DNA from: Rhodospirillaceae bacterium
Lineage (GTDB): Bacteria > Pseudomonadota > Alphaproteobacteria > Dongiales > Dongiaceae
DNA: 13,773 nucleotides
Assembly (NCBI GenBank): GCA_016794075.1
Contig: JAEUKU010000062.1
Span: 1-13,773 of the forward strand
Reading direction: 5' to 3'
Part shown: positions 1 to 6,880 of the stretch, in pieces
Numbering within the stretch: position 1 is the first letter of the stretch
How the letters are laid out: each line of letters starts with the position of its first letter
The notes under the pieces: generated by a model
What the model was told of the DNA's origin: nothing
Database searches by the model: none
What the model saw: only the letters and a program-made list of their open reading frames with translations
Program-made: the position numbers and the translations under genes

Positions 1-44
1 CGCACATGGGCGTGGTCGAGGCGCAGGGGTGTCAACTCGCTCAT
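1..44 (-). CDS. 5' end of an unidentified gene downstream of the cyclase (partial)
   Basis: An ATG at 44-42 on the minus strand opens a frame that runs out of the window, reading MSELTPLRLDHAHV. It lies 2 nt after the TGA of the adenylate cyclase gene, and a GGGAG stretch about 9 nt upstream, inside the end of the cyclase gene, can serve as ribosome binding site. This is the usual layout of a translationally coupled second gene in an operon. Fourteen residues are too few to name a family. The call rests on start codon, spacing and ribosome binding site only. Confidence 0.5.
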   Translation of the reverse strand, partial: MSELTPLRLDHAHV

Positions 45-46
45 GC

Positions 47-1729
47 TCAAGCTCCCAGGCTCCTTGCGTCGTCCAGCGCATAGGCGATCAGCGGCTCCTT
101 GCGCCCGCGCAGCGCGACCTCGACCCTGCGCCCGAGACCCAGGTTCATCTCCGCCGCCACCGCCGCCGCTTCCGAGACCAGCAGCTGGCAGCCCTGCTCC
201 TTGGTCGCCGCTTCCAGCCGGCTGGCGATGTTGACGGTGTCGCCGATGGCGGTCAGCGACAGGGTGGGGGCGAAGCCCATCTCGCCGACGATGGCCGGGC
301 CGAAATGCACGCCGATGCCGATCCTGAGCGGCGCGCGCAATTCGGCCGCGTGCTGGGCGTTGAACGCCTCGATCCCCTCGGCCATGCGTCGCGCCGCGTC
401 GAGCGCCTGCGCCGCCGCCAGGTCGGGGCGGCCGCGCAGGCCGAACACCGCCATGACGCCGTCGCCGATGAACTTGTCGACATGGCCGCCGGCCTGCTGG
501 ATCGCCGTGCCGGTGGTGCGGAAATACTGGTTCAGCAGGAACACCACGTCATAGGGCAGGCGCTGCTCGGCCAGCCCGGTGAAGCCGCGCAGATCGGCGA
601 ACAGGATCGCCACCTCCTGCTCCTTGCCCTGGCTGAGATCAGCGCCGAACAGCGCCTTCTGCGCGCTGGTACCGGGTGGCATCAAAGGCTGGATGGTCAC
701 CGGCGCGTTCGGCCGCACCTGGCAGGCGAGGCGGATTGCGGGCGCCGCGTGGATGCGCGCCAGCACGCGCGCTTCCTCCTCGCCAGGCGGCGGCAGCTGC
801 TCGCCCCCGGCGAGCACATGCACCCGGCAGGTCGAGCAGCGGCTGCGCCCGCCGCAGACCGAGGCATGCGGGATGTTGCCGATGCGGCTCGCCTCCAGCA
901 GCGTGGTGCCGGGCTGGATCACCACCCGCCGGCCGTCGCCATAGGTGACGGCGATGGCCCGGTGCCGGGTCGCCAGGAGGCGCAGCCCGCGCAGCACGAA
1001 GACGCCGCCGACCAGTGCGCAGAAGCCGAGCGTGAGCCAGGTGCGCAGGCCATAGATCGCCGCGACCCCGGCCGCGTCCGGCGCGTTCACCGCGGCCAGC
1101 ATCGCCTGGGTCCAGGCGGGGTCCTCAGCCAGCCGCGCCACCGCGCGCGCGCCATCGGCGAAACCCAGCAGCGCCAGCACGGGGATCAACAGCGCGGCGG
1201 CGCCCAGAGCGAGCCGCCAGCGCGGAAACCAGGGTTTCACCCTGAGCCAGTAATTGAGCCCGATGCAGCCGTGAATCCAGGTGACGACGAGGGCCGCCGC
1301 CTGCATGGCCCCGACGCTCGGCGCGGCCACCCAGATGGCCCACAGCACGAAGGCATAGCGGTCGTCGAGGCCGTAGGCGCCATGGGCATAGGCGGTGCCC
1401 AGCACATGCAGGATGAGGAGCGGCGGGGCGCTCAGGCCCAGGATCAGCTGCGTTGCCTCCAGCGCCGGCATGCGCAGGCTCTTGCGCCGGTAGAGCGCCC
1501 GCAGCCCGATCAGCAAATGCAGCAGGATGGCGAGGAACAGCGCCAGCTCGATCGGATCGAAGCGCCAGAACGCCAGGAACACGGCCCTGCCGGCTTCCAT
1601 CGCCGCCAGCGAAACCAGGCCCAAGGCATGGTTCAGATTGTGGGTCAGCACATAGGAGAGGAGGATCAACCCCGTGGTCAGGCGGGTTATGGCGACGATC
1701 CGCCCCCAACGGCCGGTCTGCGGCGGCAC
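47..1729 (-). CDS. CyaC-like membrane adenylate cyclase: six-helix (probable diheme-B) anchor, [2Fe-2S] ferredoxin domain, class III cyclase domain
   Basis: Makes cAMP from ATP, probably under control of the respiratory quinone or oxygen state. Numbered from the GTG at 1729 (560 aa), about six membrane helices span residues 13-250. Helices 1 to 4 each carry a histidine (H30/H34, H71, H108, H153), like the tetra-histidine signature of diheme-B succinate:quinone oxidoreductase anchors reported for Sinorhizobium meliloti CyaC. A ferredoxin domain follows with C292, C298, C301 and C336 (CGGRSRCSTC, then LACQV). The class III cyclase domain has metal aspartates D379 (FADLRGFT) and D423 (KFIGDG). 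K419 and D497 (AIGDTVN) are the adenine-selecting pair, so ATP rather than GTP is expected, and N500 and R504 are the transition-state residues. The GTG start was chosen because AGAGGA lies 5 nt upstream. An in-frame ATG at 1822 would add 31 residues but has no ribosome binding site. Heme binding is inferred. Confidence 0.93.
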   Translation of the reverse strand: MPPQTGRWGRIVAITRLTTGLILLSYVLTHNLNHALGLVSLAAMEAGRAVFLAFWRFDPIELALFLAILLHLLIGLRALYRRKSLRMPALEATQLILGLSAPPLLILHVLGTAYAHGAYGLDDRYAFVLWAIWVAAPSVGAMQAAALVVTWIHGCIGLNYWLRVKPWFPRWRLALGAAALLIPVLALLGFADGARAVARLAEDPAWTQAMLAAVNAPDAAGVAAIYGLRTWLTLGFCALVGGVFVLRGLRLLATRHRAIAVTYGDGRRVVIQPGTTLLEASRIGNIPHASVCGGRSRCSTCRVHVLAGGEQLPPPGEEEARVLARIHAAPAIRLACQVRPNAPVTIQPLMPPGTSAQKALFGADLSQGKEQEVAILFADLRGFTGLAEQRLPYDVVFLLNQYFRTTGTAIQQAGGHVDKFIGDGVMAVFGLRGRPDLAAAQALDAARRMAEGIEAFNAQHAAELRAPLRIGIGVHFGPAIVGEMGFAPTLSLTAIGDTVNIASRLEAATKEQGCQLLVSEAAAVAAEMNLGLGRRVEVALRGRKEPLIAYALDDARSLGA

Positions 1730-1734
1730 TGGCT

Positions 1735-1740
1735 TCCTCT
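1735..1740 (-). promoter_or_regulatory. Ribosome binding site deciding the cyclase start
   Basis: AGAGGA on the minus strand, 5 nt before the GTG at 1729-1727. It is a near-perfect Shine-Dalgarno sequence, whereas the alternative ATG at 1822 is preceded by a CCCTCACC stretch with no match. Confidence 0.6.
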
Positions 1741-1777
1741 CGATTCGGCGCGGCTGTTCAAGCTTCCTGGCAGCGTG

Positions 1778-1805
1778 ATAATAGACGCCCGCCAACGATG
1801 CGCAA
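1778..1805 (-). promoter_or_regulatory. Candidate sigma70-type promoter of the cyclase gene
   Basis: On the minus strand TTGCGC (1805-1800) and TATTAT (1783-1778) are separated by 16 nt. The -10 matches consensus at 5 of 6 positions and the -35 at 3 of 6. The expected transcript start near 1771 lies downstream of the ATG at 1822 and about 40 nt before the GTG at 1729, which supports the GTG start. The same A/T bases read GATAAT on the plus strand (1777-1782), so a divergent promoter for the DUF1289 gene could overlap it, though its -35 (TGTTCA, 16-nt spacer) is poor. Confidence 0.4.
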
Positions 1806-1879
1806 ATCGACTCGGGCGCCATGCTTTGCAGGTGAGGGGCATTGCGCGTGAGGGCGCGGCGAGAGGGTCTGGCAAGGGA

Positions 1880-2131
1880 ATGACGACGGAAGATCCGGAA
1901 CGGCAGCGCCGGCTGGCGCGCGAGAAACGGCGCGAGGAGCGGCGCCGGCTGCTGATGAGCGGCCCGCCCTCGCCCTGCATCTCGGTCTGCCAGATCGATC
2001 CCCAGACCGGCTGGTGCATCGGCTGCCAGCGCACCATCGACGAAATCCGTGACTGGATCATTTCCACTCCGGAGGAGCGCCAGCGCATCCTCGATGCATT
2101 GCCAGGACGGCGCGGCCATGGCGGCTTATAG
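1880..2131 (+). CDS. DUF1289 family small cysteine-motif protein
   Basis: An 83-residue protein with a basic, charged N-terminus (residues 5-25, rich in Arg and Glu) and then the DUF1289 core: SPCISVCQID at 31-40 and GWCIGCQRTIDEIRDW at 44-59. The four cysteines C33, C37, C46 and C49 (CX3C-X8-CX2C) look like a small metal or Fe-S site. The family is widespread in proteobacteria and has no firmly established function. The ATG at 1880 was chosen because AAGGGA lies directly upstream and everything earlier in this frame is the shadow of the cyclase gene. The frame stays open far upstream, so automated callers may over-extend it. It ends 21 nt before the next plus-strand gene, so the two may be co-transcribed. 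Confidence 0.88.
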   Translation: MTTEDPERQRRLAREKRREERRRLLMSGPPSPCISVCQIDPQTGWCIGCQRTIDEIRDWIISTPEERQRILDALPGRRGHGGL

Positions 2132-2152
2132 GGCTTCGCGACAGCGTGTGGC

Positions 2153-3154
2153 GTGGTGAGCGGCGCTTCGCCCTCACGGCGCGGCGCCTCGACGCGGATC
2201 GCGACCGTCCTTCTGCAGCTGGCGGTCAGCCTTGGCCTGGTCGTGGCCCTGGTCTTCATCGTCGACTGGCAGGGCGTGCATCACGCCGCCCGCGCGCTGT
2301 CGGCCGGCGGGCTCGTTGGCGTCATCGCGCTCAACTTCCTGGCCCAGGCGGCGTTGATCTGGCGCTGGCGCGCGCTGCTCGAAACGGTCGGCGTGCGCGA
2401 AAGCCTGGCGCGCTCCTGGCGCACGGTCTTCGCCGGGCTGTTCATCAACAATTTCATGCCCGGCACGCTGGGCTCGGACGGGTTGCGCATCCTGCTGATG
2501 GCCCGCGCTTGCGGCAGCGCCCCGGTCGCCATCGGCGCCATCGCCTATGAACGCGCCATGCAGGTGGCGATCTATGTCGGCCTCGTCGCGCTGGCCGCGC
2601 TCTGGCCGATGGACTGGCTGCGGCCCTGGCTGCAGCTGCTGGTGATCGCGGCAGGCGCCTGCGCCATCCTCGCCTTGCTGCTGCTGTTGAAGTGGCTGGG
2701 CGGGCGCAAGATCAGTCCGGCACCCCCGGGGGCCAGCCTCGTCGCGCGCGGCTGGGCCTTCCTCGGCGCCATGCTGGCCGAAACCGGCCGGATGCAGGTT
2801 CGCCTGCGCCGCCATCGCCGCGCCCAGCTGCTCTTCGCCCTATCCAGCCTGGTGAACGTTGTCCTGGTCATCGCCGCGGTGATGGTGACGCTGCATGACA
2901 TGGGTCAGGCCGTCGCCCTGCCGGCGGTGGTCTTCGCGCTCGGCATCGCCATGATCGCCTCCGGCCTGCCGATTTCCTTCGGCGGCATCGGCGTCTACGA
3001 GGGGGCGCTGGTGCTGTTCCTCGGGCTCAGCGGCGTGCCCGCCGAGGCGGGGTTGCTGGTGGCGCTGGTGGGGCGCGCCTGCGGCGTGCTCAACAGCCTG
3101 GTCGGCCTGCCGAGCGCCCTAATGCTGTGGCGTGAGCGCGGCCTGGCCGGCTGA
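2153..3154 (+). CDS. YbhN/UPF0104-type integral membrane protein (LPG synthase TM domain family)
   Basis: A 333-residue polytopic inner-membrane protein with about eight hydrophobic segments, the first starting near residue 17. It matches the lysylphosphatidylglycerol-synthase TM-region family (also called UPF0104 or flippase-like). The conserved segments are visible: FINNFMPGTLGSDGLRI around residues 98-114, YERAMQ around 131-136, and the C-terminal SFGGIGVYEGALVLF around 273-287. There is no MprF-type C-terminal aminoacyl-transferase domain, so it should not aminoacylate lipids. Stand-alone members are suspected of lipid or glycolipid transport, and many sit beside glycosyltransferase genes, as here. 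The start is GTG at 2153 or the adjacent GTG at 2156, with no clear ribosome binding site. Its 3' end overlaps the convergent methyltransferase gene by 36 bp. Confidence 0.85.
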   Translation: MVSGASPSRRGASTRIATVLLQLAVSLGLVVALVFIVDWQGVHHAARALSAGGLVGVIALNFLAQAALIWRWRALLETVGVRESLARSWRTVFAGLFINNFMPGTLGSDGLRILLMARACGSAPVAIGAIAYERAMQVAIYVGLVALAALWPMDWLRPWLQLLVIAAGACAILALLLLLKWLGGRKISPAPPGASLVARGWAFLGAMLAETGRMQVRLRRHRRAQLLFALSSLVNVVLVIAAVMVTLHDMGQAVALPAVVFALGIAMIASGLPISFGGIGVYEGALVLFLGLSGVPAEAGLLVALVGRACGVLNSLVGLPSALMLWRERGLAG

Positions 3155-3856
3155 GCCCGGCTCCACGTCCTCGACATAGAAGAAGTCGCGGCCGACCGCC
3201 CGGATGCTGTGGCTGACGGGAATGGGAAACAGCACCCGCAGGAAGGAATGCGGGTAGGGAAAGAAATGGAAGTGCGGGTTGAAGGTGTATTCGAACTCGC
3301 GCTCGCGCGGGACCACCAGGATGAGGCGCCGCCGGGCGATGCGCCGCAGCTCCATGAGTGCCGCCCGGATGTCCAGGATGTGCTCCAGCACATGGGTGCA
3401 GATGACCGTGTCGAAGGCGCGGTCGGCGAAGGGCATGTGCAGGATATCGCATTCGCGGAACGAGACATTCCCCGCTTGTACCGCGTTTTCGAGGGCGAAA
3501 TCCACGCCGGTGAAGCGGCACGCCTTCAGCTCGGGCGCCTGCGCCAGCTGTTTGACCAGATAGCCGGTGCCGCAACCGACGTCGCACACCTCGGGGCCGA
3601 CGACGTTCCGGCGGATCAGGTCGATACAGGCGGCGGAATTGTCCGTATCGTCATGGACCCGCGGATGGTCAGCATAGAGGGCGCGGTATTCGGCGGCGGT
3701 GAGGAACGGGGCGCGCCGCCGGAACTCGGCCAGCCGCTCGACATGCGCGCCGGCCATCGCGCGCATCAGAAGCCGGAACGGCCGGCTGTCGCGGAGGATG
3801 CCTGGAACCAGCTCCTCGATGACAAAGCGGATGCGGTTCGAGACTTCGCGTCGCAT
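3119..3856 (-). CDS. Class I SAM-dependent methyltransferase (Methyltransf_11/25 type)
   Basis: A 245-residue soluble methyltransferase. Motif I is EVCDVGCGTGYLVKQL at 89-104, the SAM-ribose acidic residue is D119 (FTGVDF), the adenine-side motif is CDILHMPFADRAFD at 136-149, followed by VICTHVLEHI at 151-160 and ILVVPRE at 179-185. A histidine- and aromatic-rich stretch, NPHFHFFPYPHSF at 193-205, probably forms part of the substrate pocket. The first 80 residues (charged, helical) do not resemble a named domain. The substrate is unknown; the neighbouring glycan genes suggest a sugar or lipid-linked intermediate. ATG 3856 was preferred over the in-frame ATG at 3940, which would add 28 poorly structured residues. 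The gene is divergent from the amidotransferase gene and overlaps the membrane protein gene tail-to-tail. Confidence 0.87.
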   Translation of the reverse strand: MRREVSNRIRFVIEELVPGILRDSRPFRLLMRAMAGAHVERLAEFRRRAPFLTAAEYRALYADHPRVHDDTDNSAACIDLIRRNVVGPEVCDVGCGTGYLVKQLAQAPELKACRFTGVDFALENAVQAGNVSFRECDILHMPFADRAFDTVICTHVLEHILDIRAALMELRRIARRRLILVVPREREFEYTFNPHFHFFPYPHSFLRVLFPIPVSHSIRAVGRDFFYVEDVEPGSAGQAALTPQH

Positions 3857-3878
3857 GGTGTCCGTTTCCAGCTTCTGG

Positions 3879-3917
3879 CGCCGCGGCCCCGGAGCGGGGC
3901 GATTGCAGGCCGCGGCG
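3879..3917. repeat. Perfect 10-bp inverted repeat between divergent methyltransferase and amidotransferase genes
   Basis: CGCCGCGGCC at 3879-3888 and its exact reverse complement GGCCGCGGCG at 3908-3917 flank a 19-nt spacer that holds a smaller CCCCGGAGCGGGG hairpin. It lies in the 119-bp gap between the two divergent starts. It could be a protein binding site or an RNA hairpin in either leader. GC-rich sequence makes chance repeats easier, so a role is unproven. Confidence 0.4.
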
Positions 3918-3958
3918 AATATTGCTACCTCTCCCGGCAACGCTAGTCCTCGAAAAAA

Positions 3959-3964
3959 GAAGGA
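3959..3964 (+). promoter_or_regulatory. Ribosome binding site for a TTG start
   Basis: GAAGGA ends 11 nt before the TTG at 3976. A second AAGG at 3971-3974 is too close to be used. The start is fixed by the required Cys at position 2 of the amidotransferase, so this A-rich leader must support a weak TTG codon. Confidence 0.5.
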
Positions 3965-3975
3965 AAAGTTAAGGT

Positions 3976-5841
3976 TTGTGCGGAATCGTCGGATTCGTCG
4001 GAGAGCACAAGCCGGACGTCCTGGCGGCGATGACCCGCGCCCTGGCGCATCGGGGCCCGGATGGCGAGGGTGCCCACATCGATGCCGGAAGCGGCCTGCA
4101 TCTCGGCCAGCGCCGGCTGGCGATCCTCGATATCGCCGGCGGGGTGCAGCCGATGTGGGACGCGGATCGCCGCTGCGTCATCGTCTTCAACGGCCAGATC
4201 TACAACCACGCGGAACTGCGCCGCGAGCTGGAGGCGGCGGGTCGCCGCTTCCTCACCGACCATTCCGACACCGAGGTGATCCTGCAGGCCTATCTGGCCT
4301 GGGGCATCGAGGGCATGCACCGCCGCTTCAACGGCATGTGGGCCTTCGCGCTCTATGACACGGCGAAAAAGCTGCTGCTGCTGAGCCGCGACCGCTTCGG
4401 CGAGAAGCCGCTCTACTATACCGACCAGAGCAACGTCTTCGCCTTCGCCTCGGAGACGACGGCGTTCCGGCAACACCCGGCGCTGACGCTGTCGCCCGGC
4501 GCGCTGCCGGTGCAGAAATACTTCGCCTTTGGCTTCGTGCCGGGCGCGGCCAGCATCTACGACCGGGTGCGCAAGCTGCCTGCTGGCGCCTGGATGACGC
4601 TCGATCTTGCCACCGGCGCCCGCGCGCTGCGGCGCTACTGGTCCTTCGAACTGGCGCCGGACGAGGGCGCCCGCGCCGCAGATGTCGGCGGCTATGTCGA
4701 GGAATTGCGCGCGCGCCTGAAACGCGCCGTCGCCATGCGGTTGGCCGCCGACGTGCCGGTCGGCGTGCTGCTCTCCGGCGGCATCGATTCCTCGAGCGTG
4801 GTCCATTTCGCCGCCGAGAGCACCAACCAGCCGGTGAAGACCTTCTCCATCGGCTTCGACGAGCCGAGCTTCGACGAATCCCCTTATGCGGCGCGCGTTG
4901 CCACGCACTACAAGACGGAGCACGTGGTCGATCACCTGACGCTCGCCAATGCCGCCGGCATCGTGCCGGAGATGCTGAGCCGGCTGGACGAGCCGATCGC
5001 CGATTCCTCGCTGGTCGCGTGCTACCTGCTGTTCCGCCATGTACGGCGGCATCTGCCCGTCGTGCTGTCGGGCGATGGCGGCGACGAGCTCTTCGCCGGC
5101 TACGAGACCTTCAAGGGCCTGCGCTGGGCGAAGCTCTACGACGCCCTGGTGCCGCACCGCCTGCGCAGCGCGCTCAGCTTCGTCGCCGGCCTGTTGCCGG
5201 TGTCGCACCGCTACATGAGCCTGGATTTCAAGGTCAAGCGCATGCTCTCCGGCCTGCGCGAGGAGCCGGGGCTGTGGAACCCGGCCTGGATCGGCCCGCT
5301 GGCGCCGCGCGACCTGGCCGAGGCGCTGGCCGCGCCCGCGCGCACGGAGGAGGTCTACGACGACGCCATCGCCGCGTGGAATGCCACGGGTCCGAAGGGC
5401 GACCTGATTGACCGCACGCTGCAGTTCTATACGCGGCTCTACCTGACCGACGACGTGCTGGTGAAGTCGGACCGCACCGCGATGATGCATTCGGTCGAGG
5501 CGCGGGCGCCCTTCCTCGACAACGACGTGGTCGATCTGGCGCGGCGAATTCCGAGCCGGCTCAAGCTGCACAACGGGACTACGAAATTTATCCTCAAGGC
5601 CGCGATGACCGGCCTGCTGCCCGATTGGGTGCTTGCCCGCAGGAAGCAGGGTTTCGGCGTTCCGGTCGGGCAATGGCTGGCCAAGGGCGGACTGCAGCTT
5701 GAGCCGCCGGCCGATTCCGGCTATTCGATCGCCCGGCCGGTGCTCGAGAGGATGCTGGCGGAGCACAAGCGCTCCGCCGCCGATCACCGCTTCGCGCTAT
5801 GGGCGCAGCTGGTGCTGCAGAGCGCCGCGCGCCATGCCTGA
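3976..5841 (+). CDS. asnB: Asparagine synthase (glutamine-hydrolysing) family amidotransferase
   Basis: A 621-residue AsnB-type enzyme. Ammonia from glutamine is tunnelled to an acyl-adenylate made with ATP, giving an amide. The N-terminal class II glutaminase begins MCGIVGFVG, so C2 is the nucleophile. It continues with AHRGPDG (24-30), QRRLAILD (45-52), FNGQIYNH (71-78) and SDTEV (97-101). The C-terminal synthetase has the pyrophosphate loop VLLSGGIDSSSV at 264-275, SIGFDE at 291-296 and the SGDGGDELFAGYE motif near 365-377. Length is normal for AsnB. The start codon is TTG; no other start would place Cys at position 2. The GT2 gene follows after 22 nt, so the two probably form one transcript. 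In glycan clusters, such enzymes often amidate a sugar acid or modify a precursor instead of making free asparagine; which applies here cannot be told from sequence. Confidence 0.93.
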   Translation: MCGIVGFVGEHKPDVLAAMTRALAHRGPDGEGAHIDAGSGLHLGQRRLAILDIAGGVQPMWDADRRCVIVFNGQIYNHAELRRELEAAGRRFLTDHSDTEVILQAYLAWGIEGMHRRFNGMWAFALYDTAKKLLLLSRDRFGEKPLYYTDQSNVFAFASETTAFRQHPALTLSPGALPVQKYFAFGFVPGAASIYDRVRKLPAGAWMTLDLATGARALRRYWSFELAPDEGARAADVGGYVEELRARLKRAVAMRLAADVPVGVLLSGGIDSSSVVHFAAESTNQPVKTFSIGFDEPSFDESPYAARVATHYKTEHVVDHLTLANAAGIVPEMLSRLDEPIADSSLVACYLLFRHVRRHLPVVLSGDGGDELFAGYETFKGLRWAKLYDALVPHRLRSALSFVAGLLPVSHRYMSLDFKVKRMLSGLREEPGLWNPAWIGPLAPRDLAEALAAPARTEEVYDDAIAAWNATGPKGDLIDRTLQFYTRLYLTDDVLVKSDRTAMMHSVEARAPFLDNDVVDLARRIPSRLKLHNGTTKFILKAAMTGLLPDWVLARRKQGFGVPVGQWLAKGGLQLEPPADSGYSIARPVLERMLAEHKRSAADHRFALWAQLVLQSAARHA

Positions 5842-5863
5842 ACCGGTCTAGCCTGAGGGAAAT

Positions 5864-6874
5864 ATGGATCAAGCCGTGTCGGAGATCGCCCTGTCGGTGG
5901 TCATCCCCCTCTACAACGAGGAAGACAATGTCGCGCCGCTCTGCGACGCCCTGCTCGCGGCGCTCGTCCCACTGGGCCGCAGCTTCGAGATCATCCTGGT
6001 GAACGACGGCAGCCGCGACGGCACCGAGGCGCGCCTGGCCGAGGCGGCGAAGCGCGACCCGCGCATCCGGGTGCTGAACTTCCGTTCCAACAAGGGCCAG
6101 ACCGCGGCGATGATGGCCGGCATCGACTATGCCGCCGGCGAGGTCATCGTGCCGATGGACGGCGACCTGCAGAACGACCCGAAGGACATCGGCCGTCTGC
6201 TGGCGAAGCTGGAGGAGGGCTACGAGGTCGTCTCCGGCTGGCGGCGCGACCGGCAGGACAGCTACATGATCCGGACGTTCCCCAGCAAGATCGCCAACTG
6301 GGTCATCTCGCGCGCCAGCGGCGTGAAGCTGCACGATTACGGCTGCTCGCTGAAGGCCTATCGGCGCGAGGTGCTGCGGGGCTTCCGCCTCTATGGCGAG
6401 ATGCACCGCTTCATCCCGATCTACGCCGCCGCGCAAGGCGCCCGCGTGGCGGAGATCCCGGTCTCCCACCATGCCCGCAAGTTCGGCCAGTCGAAATACG
6501 GACTCAACCGCACGATCAAGGTCCTGCTCGACCTGCTGGTGGTGAAGTTCCTCACCAAATACCGCACCAAGCCGATCTACCTGTTCGGCCAGGCCGGCGT
6601 CGGGCTCCTCATCCTCGCCTTCCTGGCCGGGCTATGGGCGATCTACCTGAAGCTGTTCCATGGCACGTCCTTCATCCAGACGCCGCTGCCGCTGCTGGTC
6701 TCGCTCTGCATCATCAGCGGCCTCATGTGCCTGCTGATGGGGCTGCTGGCCGAGCTCATCATGCGGGTCTACTACGAATCCCAGGGCAAAGCGGACTACC
6801 GGGTGAAGTCGGTGCTCAACCCGCGGGAGGGCGCTGCCGCGAACGACACCGCGGGCAGCAGCGCCATCGAATAG
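5864..6874 (+). CDS. Family 2 glycosyltransferase, polyprenyl-phosphate sugar synthase type (DPM1/GtrB/ArnC-like)
   Basis: A 336-residue inner-membrane glycosyltransferase with a cytoplasmic GT-A catalytic domain. SVVIPLYNEEDNV lies at 11-23, VNDGSRDGT at 46-54, and the metal-binding MDGDLQNDP at 98-106 supplies D99 and D101. The acceptor-side motif RKFGQSKYGLNR is at 205-216. Two C-terminal membrane helices (about 238-262 and 277-302) and a short polar tail follow. This layout is typical of enzymes that move a sugar from a nucleotide donor to undecaprenyl phosphate, such as GtrB, ArnC and dolichol-phosphate mannosyltransferase relatives. The ATG at 5864 has GAGG 5 nt upstream and lies 22 nt after the amidotransferase stop. 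The stop is only 6 nt from the convergent stop of the large membrane protein, a plausible user of the lipid-linked sugar. The sugar is not predictable. Confidence 0.9.
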   Translation: MDQAVSEIALSVVIPLYNEEDNVAPLCDALLAALVPLGRSFEIILVNDGSRDGTEARLAEAAKRDPRIRVLNFRSNKGQTAAMMAGIDYAAGEVIVPMDGDLQNDPKDIGRLLAKLEEGYEVVSGWRRDRQDSYMIRTFPSKIANWVISRASGVKLHDYGCSLKAYRREVLRGFRLYGEMHRFIPIYAAAQGARVAEIPVSHHARKFGQSKYGLNRTIKVLLDLLVVKFLTKYRTKPIYLFGQAGVGLLILAFLAGLWAIYLKLFHGTSFIQTPLPLLVSLCIISGLMCLLMGLLAELIMRVYYESQGKADYRVKSVLNPREGAAANDTAGSSAIE

Positions 6875-6880
6875 CCGATC

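Noticed and set aside
29..1879. Long plus-strand open frame running through the cyclase region into the DUF1289 gene
   Set aside because: Only the part from 1880 onward resembles a protein family. The upstream part is the complement of the cyclase gene.
3943..5787. 614-codon open frame on the minus strand opposite the amidotransferase gene
   Set aside because: It is exactly antisense to a clear asnB-type gene, has low-complexity Arg/Gly/Ala/Gln/His composition and no motif. High GC removes stop codons in this frame.
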